Assembly: GCA_017483735.1 (NCBI GenBank)
Contig: JAFUVF010000042.1
Coordinates: 1-64,000 of the forward strand
Length of the DNA: 64,000 nt
From: Lachnospiraceae bacterium
GTDB lineage: Bacteria; Bacillota; Clostridia; Lachnospirales; Lachnospiraceae
Direction of reading: 5' to 3'
In this document: in pieces, positions 18,401 to 27,666 of the stretch
Layout: every line of letters begins with the position of its first letter
How positions within the stretch are numbered: position 1 is the stretch's first letter
Notes under the pieces: model-generated
What the model was told of the DNA's origin: nothing
Seen by the model: only the letters and a program-made list of their open reading frames with translations
Database searches by the model: none
Translations under genes and position numbers: made by a program

Positions 18401-19390
18401 ATGATCACATTAAATGATTATCTTTACCAAGGGAATACGGTATTGAAAATCCTGCACAGCTATAGTGAGGATTTAAGGAATTCCGCTATCGAGACACATA
18501 ACGGAGTTGACCTTGTGCATAGTAATCTTCTGCTGCAGGAAATTGAACTGTTGGAGCATAACGACTTCCTGACTTCCCAGTCCCAGAGGATAAGGGAGTT
18601 CTATAAGTATATGGCGAAGCAATATCCTTTTCTTGCATTTACCTTTAAGGGCAGAATCAAATCGCTTATAAGGCTTGAGGAGAAGATCAACGGGAACATT
18701 GTGGATTATGTATATGATTATTACCGTGATAATCACTCTTATCCGACAGAAGCAGATATAAAGAGCAGGATCGGAAGAGTAAGGGATCTGATCGCATACC
18801 GCATTGTTATATCGCTTCCTAAATGCCATATTAAAGAGGGACAGGATCAAAATGAAGAGGAACTGCGTTATCTATATGAGATAGCGAGTATCCTTCCCGG
18901 ATTTCTTGAAGAAAAGGGCTTCAGCGCTGAGGACAGTGGTAAGCATGGATGGCAGATATCAGACAGGATGGAGATCACCGTACAGTCCTATTACAGAGAT
19001 TATGTGATGAATCCGAGTCCATATGGATACAGGTCTTTGCATATTTCATTTTATGATAATCTGTCCAGAAGTCATGTGGAGCTTCAGCTTCGAACGAAGG
19101 AAATGGATGACTATGCCGAGATTGGTCTTGCGAATCATTCCGGCTATGAGGAAAGGCAGAAAGAAGACCATTCCAGAAGGGATGAGATACCTGAAGGGGA
19201 GAATGTATATTTTGATGAGGCATATGAGAGAGGAATTCTTTTGCAGGAGCTTGATCTTTCAAAGGTGGATGTGAATATGTTCGGTGCGGTAAATAATCAG
19301 CTGGTGAATGATGGCTGCGGCTTTTACAAGGGAAGGTCGATTTTGCCGTATGAACATTTATCGAGATTTCAGAACGATATTATTGACTGA
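18401..19390 (+). CDS. RelA/SpoT-domain nucleotide synthetase
   Basis: 329 residues. The synthetase core is recognisable from RVRDLIAYRIVIS (G-loop region), PYGYRSLHISF and VELQLRTKEMDDYAEIGLANHSGYE. There is no HD hydrolase domain and no TGS/ACT regulatory part, so it resembles a stand-alone synthetase of the alarmone family, longer than RelQ/RelP (~210-250). Such enzymes move pyrophosphate from ATP to GDP/GTP; some relatives are toxins. GAGGAAG precedes the ATG at 18401. It follows crcB with 8 bases between them. Confidence 0.8.
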   Translation: MITLNDYLYQGNTVLKILHSYSEDLRNSAIETHNGVDLVHSNLLLQEIELLEHNDFLTSQSQRIREFYKYMAKQYPFLAFTFKGRIKSLIRLEEKINGNIVDYVYDYYRDNHSYPTEADIKSRIGRVRDLIAYRIVISLPKCHIKEGQDQNEEELRYLYEIASILPGFLEEKGFSAEDSGKHGWQISDRMEITVQSYYRDYVMNPSPYGYRSLHISFYDNLSRSHVELQLRTKEMDDYAEIGLANHSGYEERQKEDHSRRDEIPEGENVYFDEAYERGILLQELDLSKVDVNMFGAVNNQLVNDGCGFYKGRSILPYEHLSRFQNDIID

Positions 19391-19405
19391 AGGAAGTGTG
19401 TTGAG

Positions 19406-19633
19406 ATGACAGAGATAGAGAAACTGGAAGCCGGACTGGAATACTGTTACGATGACCCGGAGGTAGAAGCCCGTAAGGAAAATGCAATCATCAAGTGCAA
19501 GGAGTATAACGCCATAGATGCCACGGATTATGATGCCCAATATGCGAAGCTTAAGGAGATGCTTGGAAGTGTCGGTGAGAAGGTATGGATTGCCAAGACC
19601 TTTAACTGTGATAACGGAAGGAAGAATTGTTGA
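19406..19633 (+). pseudogene. N-terminal fragment of a maltose/galactoside O-acetyltransferase
   Basis: The 75 codons encode the Mac domain of the family: MTEIEKLEAGLEYCYDDPEV, KCKEYNA, LKEMLGSVGEKVWIAKTFNCDNG. Normal proteins continue with a left-handed beta helix of hexapeptide repeats, which is missing; after NCDNG the frame runs into a stop. This is therefore a broken acetyltransferase rather than a real small protein. GAAGG precedes the ATG. Confidence 0.7.
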
Positions 19634-19715
19634 TTGTTTTTGCTATTCTTGGATATTATACTGTAATCACAATAAACAAACAAGTGTTGGATTTATAGAA
19701 AGGAGATCATAGATC

Positions 19716-19877
19716 ATGGCAACAAGCAAGATAATAAAGGCAAATGAGAAGATTGCAGAGGGAGTCACAGAGGGCTTTACAAAAATGAGTGATGGCGTAT
19801 TGAACATGAAGAGAGAATGGCAGCACATAAAGAGAAGATCGGATTGGAGGAAGACTGATGACAAAGAGAGCATTTAA
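19716..19877 (+). pseudogene. Decayed small helical protein gene
   Basis: 53 codons after AAAGGAG. The opening MATSKIIKANEKIAEGVTEG resembles a family of short conserved Lachnospiraceae/Clostridia proteins with repeats around GGYKKIE that end in an EAKARL tail. Here the pattern is lost after about 30 residues, which suggests a frameshift or deletion. Function of the family is unknown to me. Confidence 0.45.
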
Positions 19878-20025
19878 TTCGTGACATTCGTCAAAATTGA
19901 TTTTTTGCTTTTTTTCATTCTGTACTTGACAAACGTACAAAAAAAGGGTTTGACATTCTGGAACATCCTATTGAATAGTGCTGAAATATGTGAAAAAATA
20001 TAGGCAAACAGGCGTAAAGCTAAGG

Positions 20026-20057
20026 AATCAGGCAGGGTTAGTATGCCCTGCCTGATT
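20026..20057 (+). repeat. 12-bp perfect inverted repeat before the amidohydrolase
   Basis: AATCAGGCAGGG (20026-20037) and CCCTGCCTGATT (20046-20057) enclose an 8-base loop. It lies 38 bases before the start codon. Only a broken T stretch (GGCGGTTTTG) follows, so a terminator or attenuator is possible but not clear; it could also be an operator. Confidence 0.5.
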
Positions 20058-20095
20058 CGGCGGTTTTGTTGGATAAAAAATGAAGGGAGAACAAA

Positions 20096-21760
20096 ATGAA
20101 AGCGGACAAGATTATCAAAAACGCAAAAATCTTCACAGCGGATAAGGACAAACCCGAGGCTTCCGCCCTTGTAGTGAAGGACGGCAAGTTCGTCTATGTG
20201 GGCGACGAGGCAGGGATTTCTGCGTATGAGGGAGAGGTCACTGATCTGGGTGGTAAATTCATCATGCCCGGCATTATCGACAGCCATGTCCATATCACCA
20301 CCAGCGTCGGATTCGAGTATCTGGATCTGGGGGTTCCGGTAATGACCTCCAACAAAAAGGATGCCATGGACTTTATTGCGGCTTATGTCAGGGATAACCC
20401 GGGTCTTGCGCGCTACAGATTTATGTTGGAGCGGGCTTCACTGCATGGAGAAAACATTACAAAGGATGAACTCGATGCGATCTGTCCGGACAGCGAGCTC
20501 ATCGTTTTGGAAGGAGAAGTACACAGCAACTGGGTAAACTCCAAGATCCTTGAGCGGCACGGCGTTACCGATGATACACCTGATCCTGTTCCAGGACTCG
20601 CTTATTACGTGCGAAAGGACGGGCATCTGACCGGAAATTCCTATGAGACCGCAAGCTGGCCTTTCCTCTTTGATGGTGTGAATGATCTGACTGACGAGCA
20701 GATCAGTGCGGCAGTACTGCGCTGGCTTGACAGCTCAATAAAATATGGTGTGGGCGCTGTCTTTGATGCCGGTTTTCCGGAGCATAATGGAGTGAACGAA
20801 CGGATATATAAAATTCTGCGCGATCTGGACAAGCAGGGAAAGCTGCCGGTCTACGTTGACGGGTGCTATGTACTCACGCAGCCTGCAAAATTAAAGGAGG
20901 CTCTGGAGGGTGTGAAGCGCTTTCGGAGCGAATTCAACACGGAGCACATGAAGGTACATACACTTAAGATTTTTATGGACGGCACCTTAAAGATTGAGAC
21001 TGCGGCGATGGTAACGCCCTATGAGGATGGAGTGCTGGGAGCCTCAGCCTTTAATGCCAAAGAGGTTGCCGAGATATTAAAGGAGCTCAATAAGGAGGGC
21101 TTGGATTTTCATGTCCATACCGTTGGCGAGGCATCGTCCCGAGTGGTACTGGACGGTGTGGAGCTGGCGAGAAAGGAATTGGGCGCAGACTTCCGTGTGA
21201 AGGTTACCTGTGCTCATCTGTGGGTTCAGGATGATGCGGACATTTCCCGTTTTAAGGAGCTCGGAGTATTTGCCAATTTCTCGCCCTGGTGGCACAGCGG
21301 CAACATAGGCGGCAATCCTATCGAACTTTGGACTTCTTTGATAGGTGAAAAACGTGCGCACGCCATGTATCGCTGCAAGACTATGTGGGATACCGGCGCC
21401 ATCGTGACATGGTCAAGCGATGAGGTCTTTTTCGGTGATTTTAAAAACTGGAGTCCCTACCTTGCCATGGAGGTGGGAATGACACGCTGGATCAATGAAA
21501 AGACAAGAATGGAAGAAGATGCCAGAACCATTGCAGCATTTCCTCCGGAGAGCGAGAGAATGAGTATTGAGGAAATGATACTCGGATATACGATCAACCC
21601 GGCGAAGCAGCTTGGTATTGAGGATAGAAAGGGTTCAATCGAGGCTGGCAAGGATGCGGATTTCCTCGTGTTTGACAACGACCTGTTGACGGCGGAGCAC
21701 GAGGGCTTCAGCTACAACAAGCCGGCGGATGTTTATTTTGCCGGAAAGAAAGTAAATTAA
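20096..21760 (+). CDS. YtcJ-like metal-dependent amidohydrolase, copy 1
   Basis: A 554-residue member of the amidohydrolase superfamily with the two-part layout of a small beta-sandwich and a TIM barrel. The metal site starts with DSHVH (residues ~61-65), continues with HVHTVGE near 340 and ends with a late Asp in WSSDEVFFGDF. YtcJ-type proteins hydrolyse amides or N-formyl groups of unknown compounds. GGGAG precedes the ATG. It has a close paralogue at 23422, with a carboxylesterase between them, forming a likely operon for degradation of a dietary or host compound. The true substrate is unknown. Confidence 0.85.
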   Translation: MKADKIIKNAKIFTADKDKPEASALVVKDGKFVYVGDEAGISAYEGEVTDLGGKFIMPGIIDSHVHITTSVGFEYLDLGVPVMTSNKKDAMDFIAAYVRDNPGLARYRFMLERASLHGENITKDELDAICPDSELIVLEGEVHSNWVNSKILERHGVTDDTPDPVPGLAYYVRKDGHLTGNSYETASWPFLFDGVNDLTDEQISAAVLRWLDSSIKYGVGAVFDAGFPEHNGVNERIYKILRDLDKQGKLPVYVDGCYVLTQPAKLKEALEGVKRFRSEFNTEHMKVHTLKIFMDGTLKIETAAMVTPYEDGVLGASAFNAKEVAEILKELNKEGLDFHVHTVGEASSRVVLDGVELARKELGADFRVKVTCAHLWVQDDADISRFKELGVFANFSPWWHSGNIGGNPIELWTSLIGEKRAHAMYRCKTMWDTGAIVTWSSDEVFFGDFKNWSPYLAMEVGMTRWINEKTRMEEDARTIAAFPPESERMSIEEMILGYTINPAKQLGIEDRKGSIEAGKDADFLVFDNDLLTAEHEGFSYNKPADVYFAGKKVN

Positions 21761-21785
21761 ATTCATCTGAAGGGAGACGGAAAAA

Positions 21786-23387
21786 ATGAGTGAAATGAAT
21801 GTAGGTATCGAGGAAGCAAAGAAAAGAATGCAGGCCTTGTATGGCGAGAACAGGAAGATCACGGACGGTAATTATGACAAGTCGCTGGCGGTCAAATGCA
21901 TCAACGGTACTTTTGTCGGCAAGAAGGCGGATGATGTCATCGCTTTCAAGGGAATCCCGTTTGTCGGTAAGCAGCCGGTGGATGATCTGCGCTGGAAAGC
22001 GCCGGTTGATGTCACCCCGGACGATGGTGTGTACGAGGCGTACTACTTCGGAAAGGTCCCCTGCCAAGTGGGCGGTGTGGCTCAAATGGGTTCCCTTTAT
22101 CCCCAGGGCGAGGACTGTCTGCACTTGAATATATGGAAGGCTGATAAGGATGGTGCCGAGAAGAAGCCTGTCATGGTGTGGATCCACGGTGGTGCATACG
22201 AGATAGGAGGCACGACCGAGCCTCGTGAGGAGGGTACGAGCTTTGTGCATGAGAACCCTGAAATAATACTTGTCACTATCGAGTACAGGCTTAATGCTCT
22301 TGGATTCCTCCGCCTGTCACACCTGCCGGACGGAGCGGATTATCCGGATGCACAGAATCTTGGACTTATGGATCAGATGATGGCTCTTAAGTGGGTCAAC
22401 GAAAACATTGCAGGCTTCGGAGGCGACCCTGACAATGTGACCATCTTCGGACAGTCTGCCGGAGGCGGCTCCGTGTCTCTGCTGCCTTTGGTTGAAGGCT
22501 CACACAAGTATTTTAAGCGCGTGATCGCTCAAAGCGGTTCGCCAGCATTCTGCAGATCCACAGAGCAGTCCATCGAATGTACGAATACTCTGATCGAAGC
22601 ACTTGGCTGCAAAACTGTAGCGGAGCTTAAGAATGTAGATGTTGACAAGATCGTACAGACAGCATCGGCGTTACTTATGATGCCTATTACCACGCCGGAA
22701 CGAGATGGCAAGTTCCTGCCGCTGGAGGGCTTCGATGCGTACGAGAAAGGCGCGGCAAAGGACATCGACATCATGCAGGGCTGCACTAAGGACGAGACGG
22801 CATACTTCTTGGCTGCCGGCGGTTCAGAGATGTTCATACCGTGGGCCGAGAACTGCAAGGCGGAGAAGCTTGCACAGTGCACAGAAGAGGAAAAGGCTCT
22901 GATCGAGAGCTATTTTGAGAACGGACAGGGCGAGGATTACGAGATATTAAGTCGCTTCCTTGATCAGTACTGGTTCAATGCGCCGCTTATCAGGACGGCG
23001 GAGAATCAGGTCAAGGCGGGCGGCAAGACCTATGTTTACTATTTCAGGGTGGAGTCCTCGGTGCCGATGATGAAGAGCGGGCATGCGGTAGAATTATCGG
23101 AGCTGTTCAATCATGCGGAGGAGACATTTGTCACCGGAAGAGAGTTTGATAAAACATTTTCCAAGACTATGAGGAAAATGTGGGTGCAGTTCGCTAAGAC
23201 CGGTAACCCTTCTCTTTCCGCTGAAATTTCGCCTGACGGTAAGGCTAAGGAATGGCCCTTATATGACCTTACGGATAAGTATGTGATGGTCTTTGATGAG
23301 TTTGACATCCGTGCGGAGAAGGAGGCCGCCATGAATATCGTCGATTGGGATAGAACCTACTTTATGACCAAATACTATGTGCGGTAG
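21786..23387 (+). CDS. Type-B carboxylesterase
   Basis: A 533-residue alpha/beta-hydrolase of the carboxylesterase/cholinesterase family. The oxyanion hole HGGAYEIGG is near residue 135, the nucleophile Ser lies in FGQSAGGGS near 225, and the catalytic His is probably in SGHAVELSELF near 430. Such enzymes cleave carboxylic esters. No signal peptide is visible, so it acts in the cytoplasm. GGGAG precedes the ATG. Placement between two amidohydrolases suggests successive ester and amide hydrolysis of one substrate class. Confidence 0.88.
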   Translation: MSEMNVGIEEAKKRMQALYGENRKITDGNYDKSLAVKCINGTFVGKKADDVIAFKGIPFVGKQPVDDLRWKAPVDVTPDDGVYEAYYFGKVPCQVGGVAQMGSLYPQGEDCLHLNIWKADKDGAEKKPVMVWIHGGAYEIGGTTEPREEGTSFVHENPEIILVTIEYRLNALGFLRLSHLPDGADYPDAQNLGLMDQMMALKWVNENIAGFGGDPDNVTIFGQSAGGGSVSLLPLVEGSHKYFKRVIAQSGSPAFCRSTEQSIECTNTLIEALGCKTVAELKNVDVDKIVQTASALLMMPITTPERDGKFLPLEGFDAYEKGAAKDIDIMQGCTKDETAYFLAAGGSEMFIPWAENCKAEKLAQCTEEEKALIESYFENGQGEDYEILSRFLDQYWFNAPLIRTAENQVKAGGKTYVYYFRVESSVPMMKSGHAVELSELFNHAEETFVTGREFDKTFSKTMRKMWVQFAKTGNPSLSAEISPDGKAKEWPLYDLTDKYVMVFDEFDIRAEKEAAMNIVDWDRTYFMTKYYVR

Positions 23388-23421
23388 AGAGGGGGTATCC
23401 TTATTGAAAGGAGAGAAGAAG

Positions 23422-25083
23422 ATGAAAGCAGACAAGATTATCAAAAACGCAAAAATCTTCACAGCGGACAAGGATAAGCCCGAGGCGACCGCCCTTGCAG
23501 TGAAGGACGGCAAGTTCGTCTATGTGGGCGACGAAGCAGGGCTTTCTGCGTATGAGGGAGAGGTCACGGATCTTGGTGGCAAGTTCATCATGCCCGGCAT
23601 CATCGACAGCCATGTGCATGTGATCACAAGCATCGGTTTTGAGTATGCAGACCTGGGTGTTCACTTTGAGTGCGACGGCAAGCAGGGTGCCCTTGAATTC
23701 ATGGCGGACTATATCCACAAGAATCCCGGTCTGAACCGTTACAGGTTTATGCTGGATAAAAAGTTCCTGAATGGAGAAATTCTCACCAAGGAGGATCTCG
23801 ACGCAATCTGCCCGGACAGCGAGCTGGTTATTCTGGAAGCCGAGTGCCACAGCAACTGGGTAAACTCCAAGGTTCTTGAAATGCATGGAATTACCGATGA
23901 TACACCTGATCCCGTGCCGGGACTGAGCTATTATGTCCGCATCGACGGGCACGTGACAGGTAACGCTTTTGAATCTGCGAGCTGGCCCTTCCTGTTCGAC
24001 GGTGTGGAGCTGACGTACGAGAAGATCGAAGCACCGCTCCTGCGTTTGATTGACTATTGTGTGAATACAGGTGTGAGCGTTCTTTTTGACGCAGGTTTCC
24101 CAGAGCATGAACAGATTCATGAGCGCATTTACCAGCAGCTTCGCACGATGGATCAGCAGGGTAGGCTGCCAATATATATTGACGGCTGCTATATGCTTAC
24201 CAACCCACGGAAGACAGATGAGGCTCTCAAAGAGCTCAAGCGTTTCAACCGGGAGTTTAATACGGAGCACATAAAGGTCCATACCCTGAAGATTCTGATG
24301 GACGGCACCCTGAAGATACACACTGCGGCTATGGTCACACCCTATGTGGACACCCATGAGACGGGCTTTACCACCTTTGATGCGGAGGGAATCGCTGAGA
24401 TTCTGAAGCAGCTCAACGAGATGGGAATGGATCTGCATATACATACTGTCGGCGAACGTGCGTCACGCATTGTCCTGGATGGCGTGGAGCTGGCCCGGAA
24501 GGCGCTGGGAGACAAGTACTGCGTGAAGGTTACCTGCGCACATCTGGAGATTCAGGATGATGCTGATCTTTCTCGCTTTGCAGAGCTTGGTGTGATTGCA
24601 AATTTCACACCAAAGTGGCACGGAGGCACAGGCGATACGGTTGAGGATTGGATTCCATTTTTTGGTGAGGAACGTGCGGCCTCAAAAATGTACCGCTGCA
24701 AGACGATCTGGGACTCGGGCGCACTCGTGACATGGTCAAGTGATGAGGTTTTTTACGGTGATTTTTCGCCATGGAATCCCTTCTTGGGCATGGAAATCGG
24801 CATGACGCGCTGGATCAATGAAAAGACTCAGGCAGACGATTTCGACAGAACCGTTGCGGCATATCCTCCTGATAGTGAGCGTATGGGTATTGAAGAAATG
24901 ATTCTGGGATATACCATCAATGGCGCAAAGCAGCTTGGCATTGAGGATAAAAAGGGATCCATCACGGCCGGCAAGGATGCGGACTTTCTGGTGTTCGACA
25001 ACGACCTGCTTACGGCAGAGCACGAGGGCTTCAGCTACAACAAGCCGGCGGACGTATACATTTGCGGGAAAAAGATGAATTGA
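23422..25083 (+). CDS. YtcJ-like metal-dependent amidohydrolase, copy 2
   Basis: 553 residues, the paralogue of the gene at 20096. The same metal motifs are present: DSHVH, HIHTVGE and WSSDEVFYGDF. The first ~200 bases and the last ~100 bases are nearly identical to copy 1, whereas the middle differs much more (for example in the loops around residues 220 and 330), which points to substrate divergence. The ATG at 23422 is chosen because GGAGAG sits directly upstream; an in-frame ATG at 23377 lies inside the esterase end. A terminator follows. Confidence 0.85.
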   Translation: MKADKIIKNAKIFTADKDKPEATALAVKDGKFVYVGDEAGLSAYEGEVTDLGGKFIMPGIIDSHVHVITSIGFEYADLGVHFECDGKQGALEFMADYIHKNPGLNRYRFMLDKKFLNGEILTKEDLDAICPDSELVILEAECHSNWVNSKVLEMHGITDDTPDPVPGLSYYVRIDGHVTGNAFESASWPFLFDGVELTYEKIEAPLLRLIDYCVNTGVSVLFDAGFPEHEQIHERIYQQLRTMDQQGRLPIYIDGCYMLTNPRKTDEALKELKRFNREFNTEHIKVHTLKILMDGTLKIHTAAMVTPYVDTHETGFTTFDAEGIAEILKQLNEMGMDLHIHTVGERASRIVLDGVELARKALGDKYCVKVTCAHLEIQDDADLSRFAELGVIANFTPKWHGGTGDTVEDWIPFFGEERAASKMYRCKTIWDSGALVTWSSDEVFYGDFSPWNPFLGMEIGMTRWINEKTQADDFDRTVAAYPPDSERMGIEEMILGYTINGAKQLGIEDKKGSITAGKDADFLVFDNDLLTAEHEGFSYNKPADVYICGKKMN

Positions 25084-25115
25084 CATATTTTTATCTTTGA
25101 CAGATTTTTTGAGAT

Positions 25116-25155
25116 GATGCACACCCTTGAAAACATAAAAGGGTGTGCATCGTTT
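25116..25155 (+). terminator. Intrinsic terminator after amidohydrolase copy 2
   Basis: Perfect 13-bp stem GATGCACACCCTT (25116-25128) with AAGGGTGTGCATC (25139-25151), 10-base loop, then GTTTT. It ends the amidohydrolase-esterase operon. Confidence 0.75.
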
Positions 25156-25192
25156 TGCTGGGAGCCTGGGAGCCCTGGGGGCAAAAAAATTA

Positions 25193-25221
25193 TTTACAAG
25201 CCCAAATACTTGCGTTATTAT
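25193..25221 (+). promoter_or_regulatory. Promoter of argG
   Basis: TTTACA (25193-25198) and TATTAT (25216-25221) are separated by 17 bases, about 43 bases before the argG start. No clear ARG box was recognised by eye. Confidence 0.5.
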
Positions 25222-25263
25222 TAGATTTGATTAAAAACTAATGCCCAATTGGAGGAAAATATA

Positions 25264-26502
25264 ATGAGCAAAGAAAAAGTAATTCTGGCATATTCCGGAG
25301 GTCTCGACACTACGGCGATAATCCCCTGGCTTAAGGAGAATTTCGATTATGAGGTAATATGTGTCTGTGTGGACTGCGGACAGGCGGAGGAGCTTGACGG
25401 TCTCGAGGAGAGGGCAAAATCCTGCGGCGCAGAAAAGCTCTATATAGAGAATGTGGTTGACGAATTCTGTGATGAGTACATAGTTCCCTGTGTGCAGGCG
25501 GGCGCAGTATATGAGAACAAATATCTTCTCGGCACTTCCATGGCTCGTCCTCTTATCGCAAAGAAGCTTGTGGAGATTGCGAGGAAGGAGAACGCAAGCG
25601 CAATCTGCCATGGCGCCACCGGAAAGGGCAATGACCAGATACGCTTTGAACTTGGAATTAAGGCGCTGGCTCCGGATATCAAGATAATTGCCGCATGGAG
25701 AAACGAAAAGTGGACAATGGATTCCAGAGAGTCAGAGATAGAATATTGCAAGGCTCATGGCATCAACCTTCCCTTCTCGGCGGATTCCTCATACAGCCGG
25801 GACAGAAATATATGGCACATAAGCCATGAGGGATTGGAGCTGGAGGATCCTGCAAACGAGCCCAACTATGACCATCTGCTTGTACTTGGCGTGACGCCCG
25901 AAAAGGCACCAGACACCCCTGAATATGTGACAATTACCTTTGAAAAGGGCGTTCCCAAGGCCATGAATGGCAAGGCACTTAAGGTTTCTGAGATAATAGA
26001 GGAGCTCAACAAGCTCGGCGGAAAGCATGGCATAGGAATCATTGATATCGTTGAAAACCGTGTTGTCGGTATGAAGTCCAGAGGCGTATATGAGACTCCC
26101 GGTGGAACAATCCTTATGGAGGCTCACAAGCAGCTAGAGGAGCTTATCCTTGACAGGGATACCTATGAGATAAAGAAGTTTATCGGCGGAAATTTTGCTT
26201 CTCTCGTATATGAAGGAAAGTGGTTTACCCCTCTTCGTCAGGCGGAGCAAGCCTTCGTCGAGGAGACGGAAAAGTTTGTGACAGGAGAGGTTAAGTTCAA
26301 GCTCTACAAGGGCAATATCATAAAGGCGGGAACCACATCCCCTTACAGCCTCTACAATGAGAGCATTGCATCCTTTACCACGGGCGACCTCTACGACCAT
26401 CATGATGCGGAGGGCTTTATCAATCTCTTCGGACTTTCCGCAAAGGTAAGAGCAATGAAGATGCAGCAGAACAAGCATGACCCGGCGGAGCTTCTTGAAT
26501 AA
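25264..26502 (+). CDS. argG: Argininosuccinate synthase
   Basis: 412 residues, full family length. It starts with the ATP-binding loop [11 protein letters not shown] (residues ~9-19) and contains [12 protein letters not shown] near 120, the citrulline/aspartate site. It joins citrulline and aspartate with ATP to argininosuccinate, the penultimate step of arginine synthesis. TTGGAGG lies 8 bases before the chosen ATG. The stop overlaps the LytTR regulator by one base. argH is not adjacent; other arg genes follow at 30243. Confidence 0.97.
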   Translation: MSKEKVILAYSGGLDTTAIIPWLKENFDYEVICVCVDCGQAEELDGLEERAKSCGAEKLYIENVVDEFCDEYIVPCVQAGAVYENKYLLGTSMARPLIAKKLVEIARKENASAICHGATGKGNDQIRFELGIKALAPDIKIIAAWRNEKWTMDSRESEIEYCKAHGINLPFSADSSYSRDRNIWHISHEGLELEDPANEPNYDHLLVLGVTPEKAPDTPEYVTITFEKGVPKAMNGKALKVSEIIEELNKLGGKHGIGIIDIVENRVVGMKSRGVYETPGGTILMEAHKQLEELILDRDTYEIKKFIGGNFASLVYEGKWFTPLRQAEQAFVEETEKFVTGEVKFKLYKGNIIKAGTTSPYSLYNESIASFTTGDLYDHHDAEGFINLFGLSAKVRAMKMQQNKHDPAELLE

Positions 26503-27203
26503 TGCATATTGCAGTCTGTGATGACAACGGAGCCGACAGAAAGCAGCTTGAAAGGCTGCTTTCCCGTGAGTCGGATAAAAGAATGGAGACTACGGGAAAT
26601 CTGTATGTCACATCATACGGAAATCCCGAGTCCCTGCTTCAAAATCCTCGTCAGTTTGACGTGTTCTTTATTGATGTGTGCAAAACCGTGGGAAGCAGCG
26701 GTCTTCTCGTTGTAAAAGCCCTTGTCGAAATGGGGATACAGGCTTCGTATGTGATGTGCTGCTCCGATGTCAACTACAGAGAGCAGGATTTCCCGGAAGG
26801 GACTTATTTTCTGGACAAACCGATTCTTGTAAAAGAGCTTTCGGATATTCTGGATGTGACATATGCAAAGCTTGAAGGCGCCAAAAGCCAGATAGAGCTT
26901 CGCACCAAGAAGGAAACCATCTATGTTCACGAAGAGGATATAATGTATGCCTATGAAAAGGGCTTAAGTCTCTTTGTGAGGCTTACTGACGAAAGAGAGC
27001 TTGAAATATCATCCTCAGCCTCCAACTTCTTTACAGAAGTGGAAACCTATCCCGCATTTCTTATGCCCAATACAAAAACCGTGATAAATTGCAGATATAT
27101 AGAAAAAATCGGCGTATTTAATGTCACTATGTCTGACAAAAGGGCTTTCAGGATATACGGCGATTGCAAGGAATACGCCAAAAGAACATTAAAAACACTT
27201 TAG
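26502..27203 (+). CDS. LytTR-family response regulator
   Basis: 233 residues. The receiver domain has the acidic pair in AVCDDN, the probable phosphoacceptor Asp in VFFIDV (~62) and Lys in FLDKP (~108). The C-terminal LytTR DNA-binding domain (~125-233) shows RTKKETIYVHEEDIMYAYEKG and the final NCRYIEKI stretch. These factors bind direct repeats and often respond to peptide signals. No histidine kinase is beside it. One base of overlap with argG indicates coupled translation, an odd pairing for a biosynthetic gene. Its end is only 2 bases from the convergent neighbour. Confidence 0.85.
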   Translation: MHIAVCDDNGADRKQLERLLSRESDKRMETTGNLYVTSYGNPESLLQNPRQFDVFFIDVCKTVGSSGLLVVKALVEMGIQASYVMCCSDVNYREQDFPEGTYFLDKPILVKELSDILDVTYAKLEGAKSQIELRTKKETIYVHEEDIMYAYEKGLSLFVRLTDERELEISSSASNFFTEVETYPAFLMPNTKTVINCRYIEKIGVFNVTMSDKRAFRIYGDCKEYAKRTLKTL

Positions 27204-27205
27204 CG

Positions 27206-27589
27206 TCAAAAGCTGTTTTCGTCTATCTCCATCTCCTGAACCTCCGCTATTTTCTCAAAGAGATTGTAGAGACCGTCCTGAGAGAGTACTCCACGCTTCA
27301 TATCCGCCGGAAGCTCCACGTTTTCATCCGCCTCATAATCACTCTGCCAGAAGGTGTCGTAATATTCTTCAAGAGCGCTTATATCAGCGCCTACAGCTTC
27401 AAAACCGCTTTGAGCCTTTTTGAGGAGTATTCTTGTGGCGTCAAGCCGCCCGAAGGATTCGTTCTCATATATATCCGCCGACGCCTTGTTGTACTTTTTT
27501 ATAACTCTTTTAAGCATTGTAACCGCTTCGCTTACCCTGTTGAAGCGCTCTTCCATTTCAAGGATGCGGTCTATCCTTTTGTCAATCAT
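27206..27589 (-). CDS. DUF4298 family protein
   Basis: 127 residues, soluble and mainly helical, with the family pattern RILEMEERFNRV at the start, EYYDTFWQSDYEADE and RGVLSQDGLYNL near the end. The role of DUF4298 is unknown. GGGGG lies 5 bases before the ATG. It probably has its own promoter between it and the glycosylase gene. Confidence 0.75.
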   Translation of the reverse strand: MIDKRIDRILEMEERFNRVSEAVTMLKRVIKKYNKASADIYENESFGRLDATRILLKKAQSGFEAVGADISALEEYYDTFWQSDYEADENVELPADMKRGVLSQDGLYNLFEKIAEVQEMEIDENSF

Positions 27590-27613
27590 AATGCCCCCTT
27601 AAGCTAATCTTCA

Positions 27614-27641
27614 ATGATAATATTGTATTATTTTACGCCAA
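27614..27641 (-). promoter_or_regulatory. Possible promoter of the DUF4298 gene
   Basis: On the minus strand TTGGCG (27636-27641) and TATCAT (27614-27619) with a 16-base spacer, about 25 bases before the start codon. Weak match. Confidence 0.35.
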
Positions 27642-27666
27642 CTCTTTTTTTTGATAATTTCGGCTT

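Noticed and set aside
23422-25083. Long minus-strand reading frame (347 codons) opposite amidohydrolase copy 2
   Set aside because: The plus strand has the complete amidohydrolase motifs and ribosome site; the antisense frame arises from codon usage and has a similar counterpart opposite copy 1.
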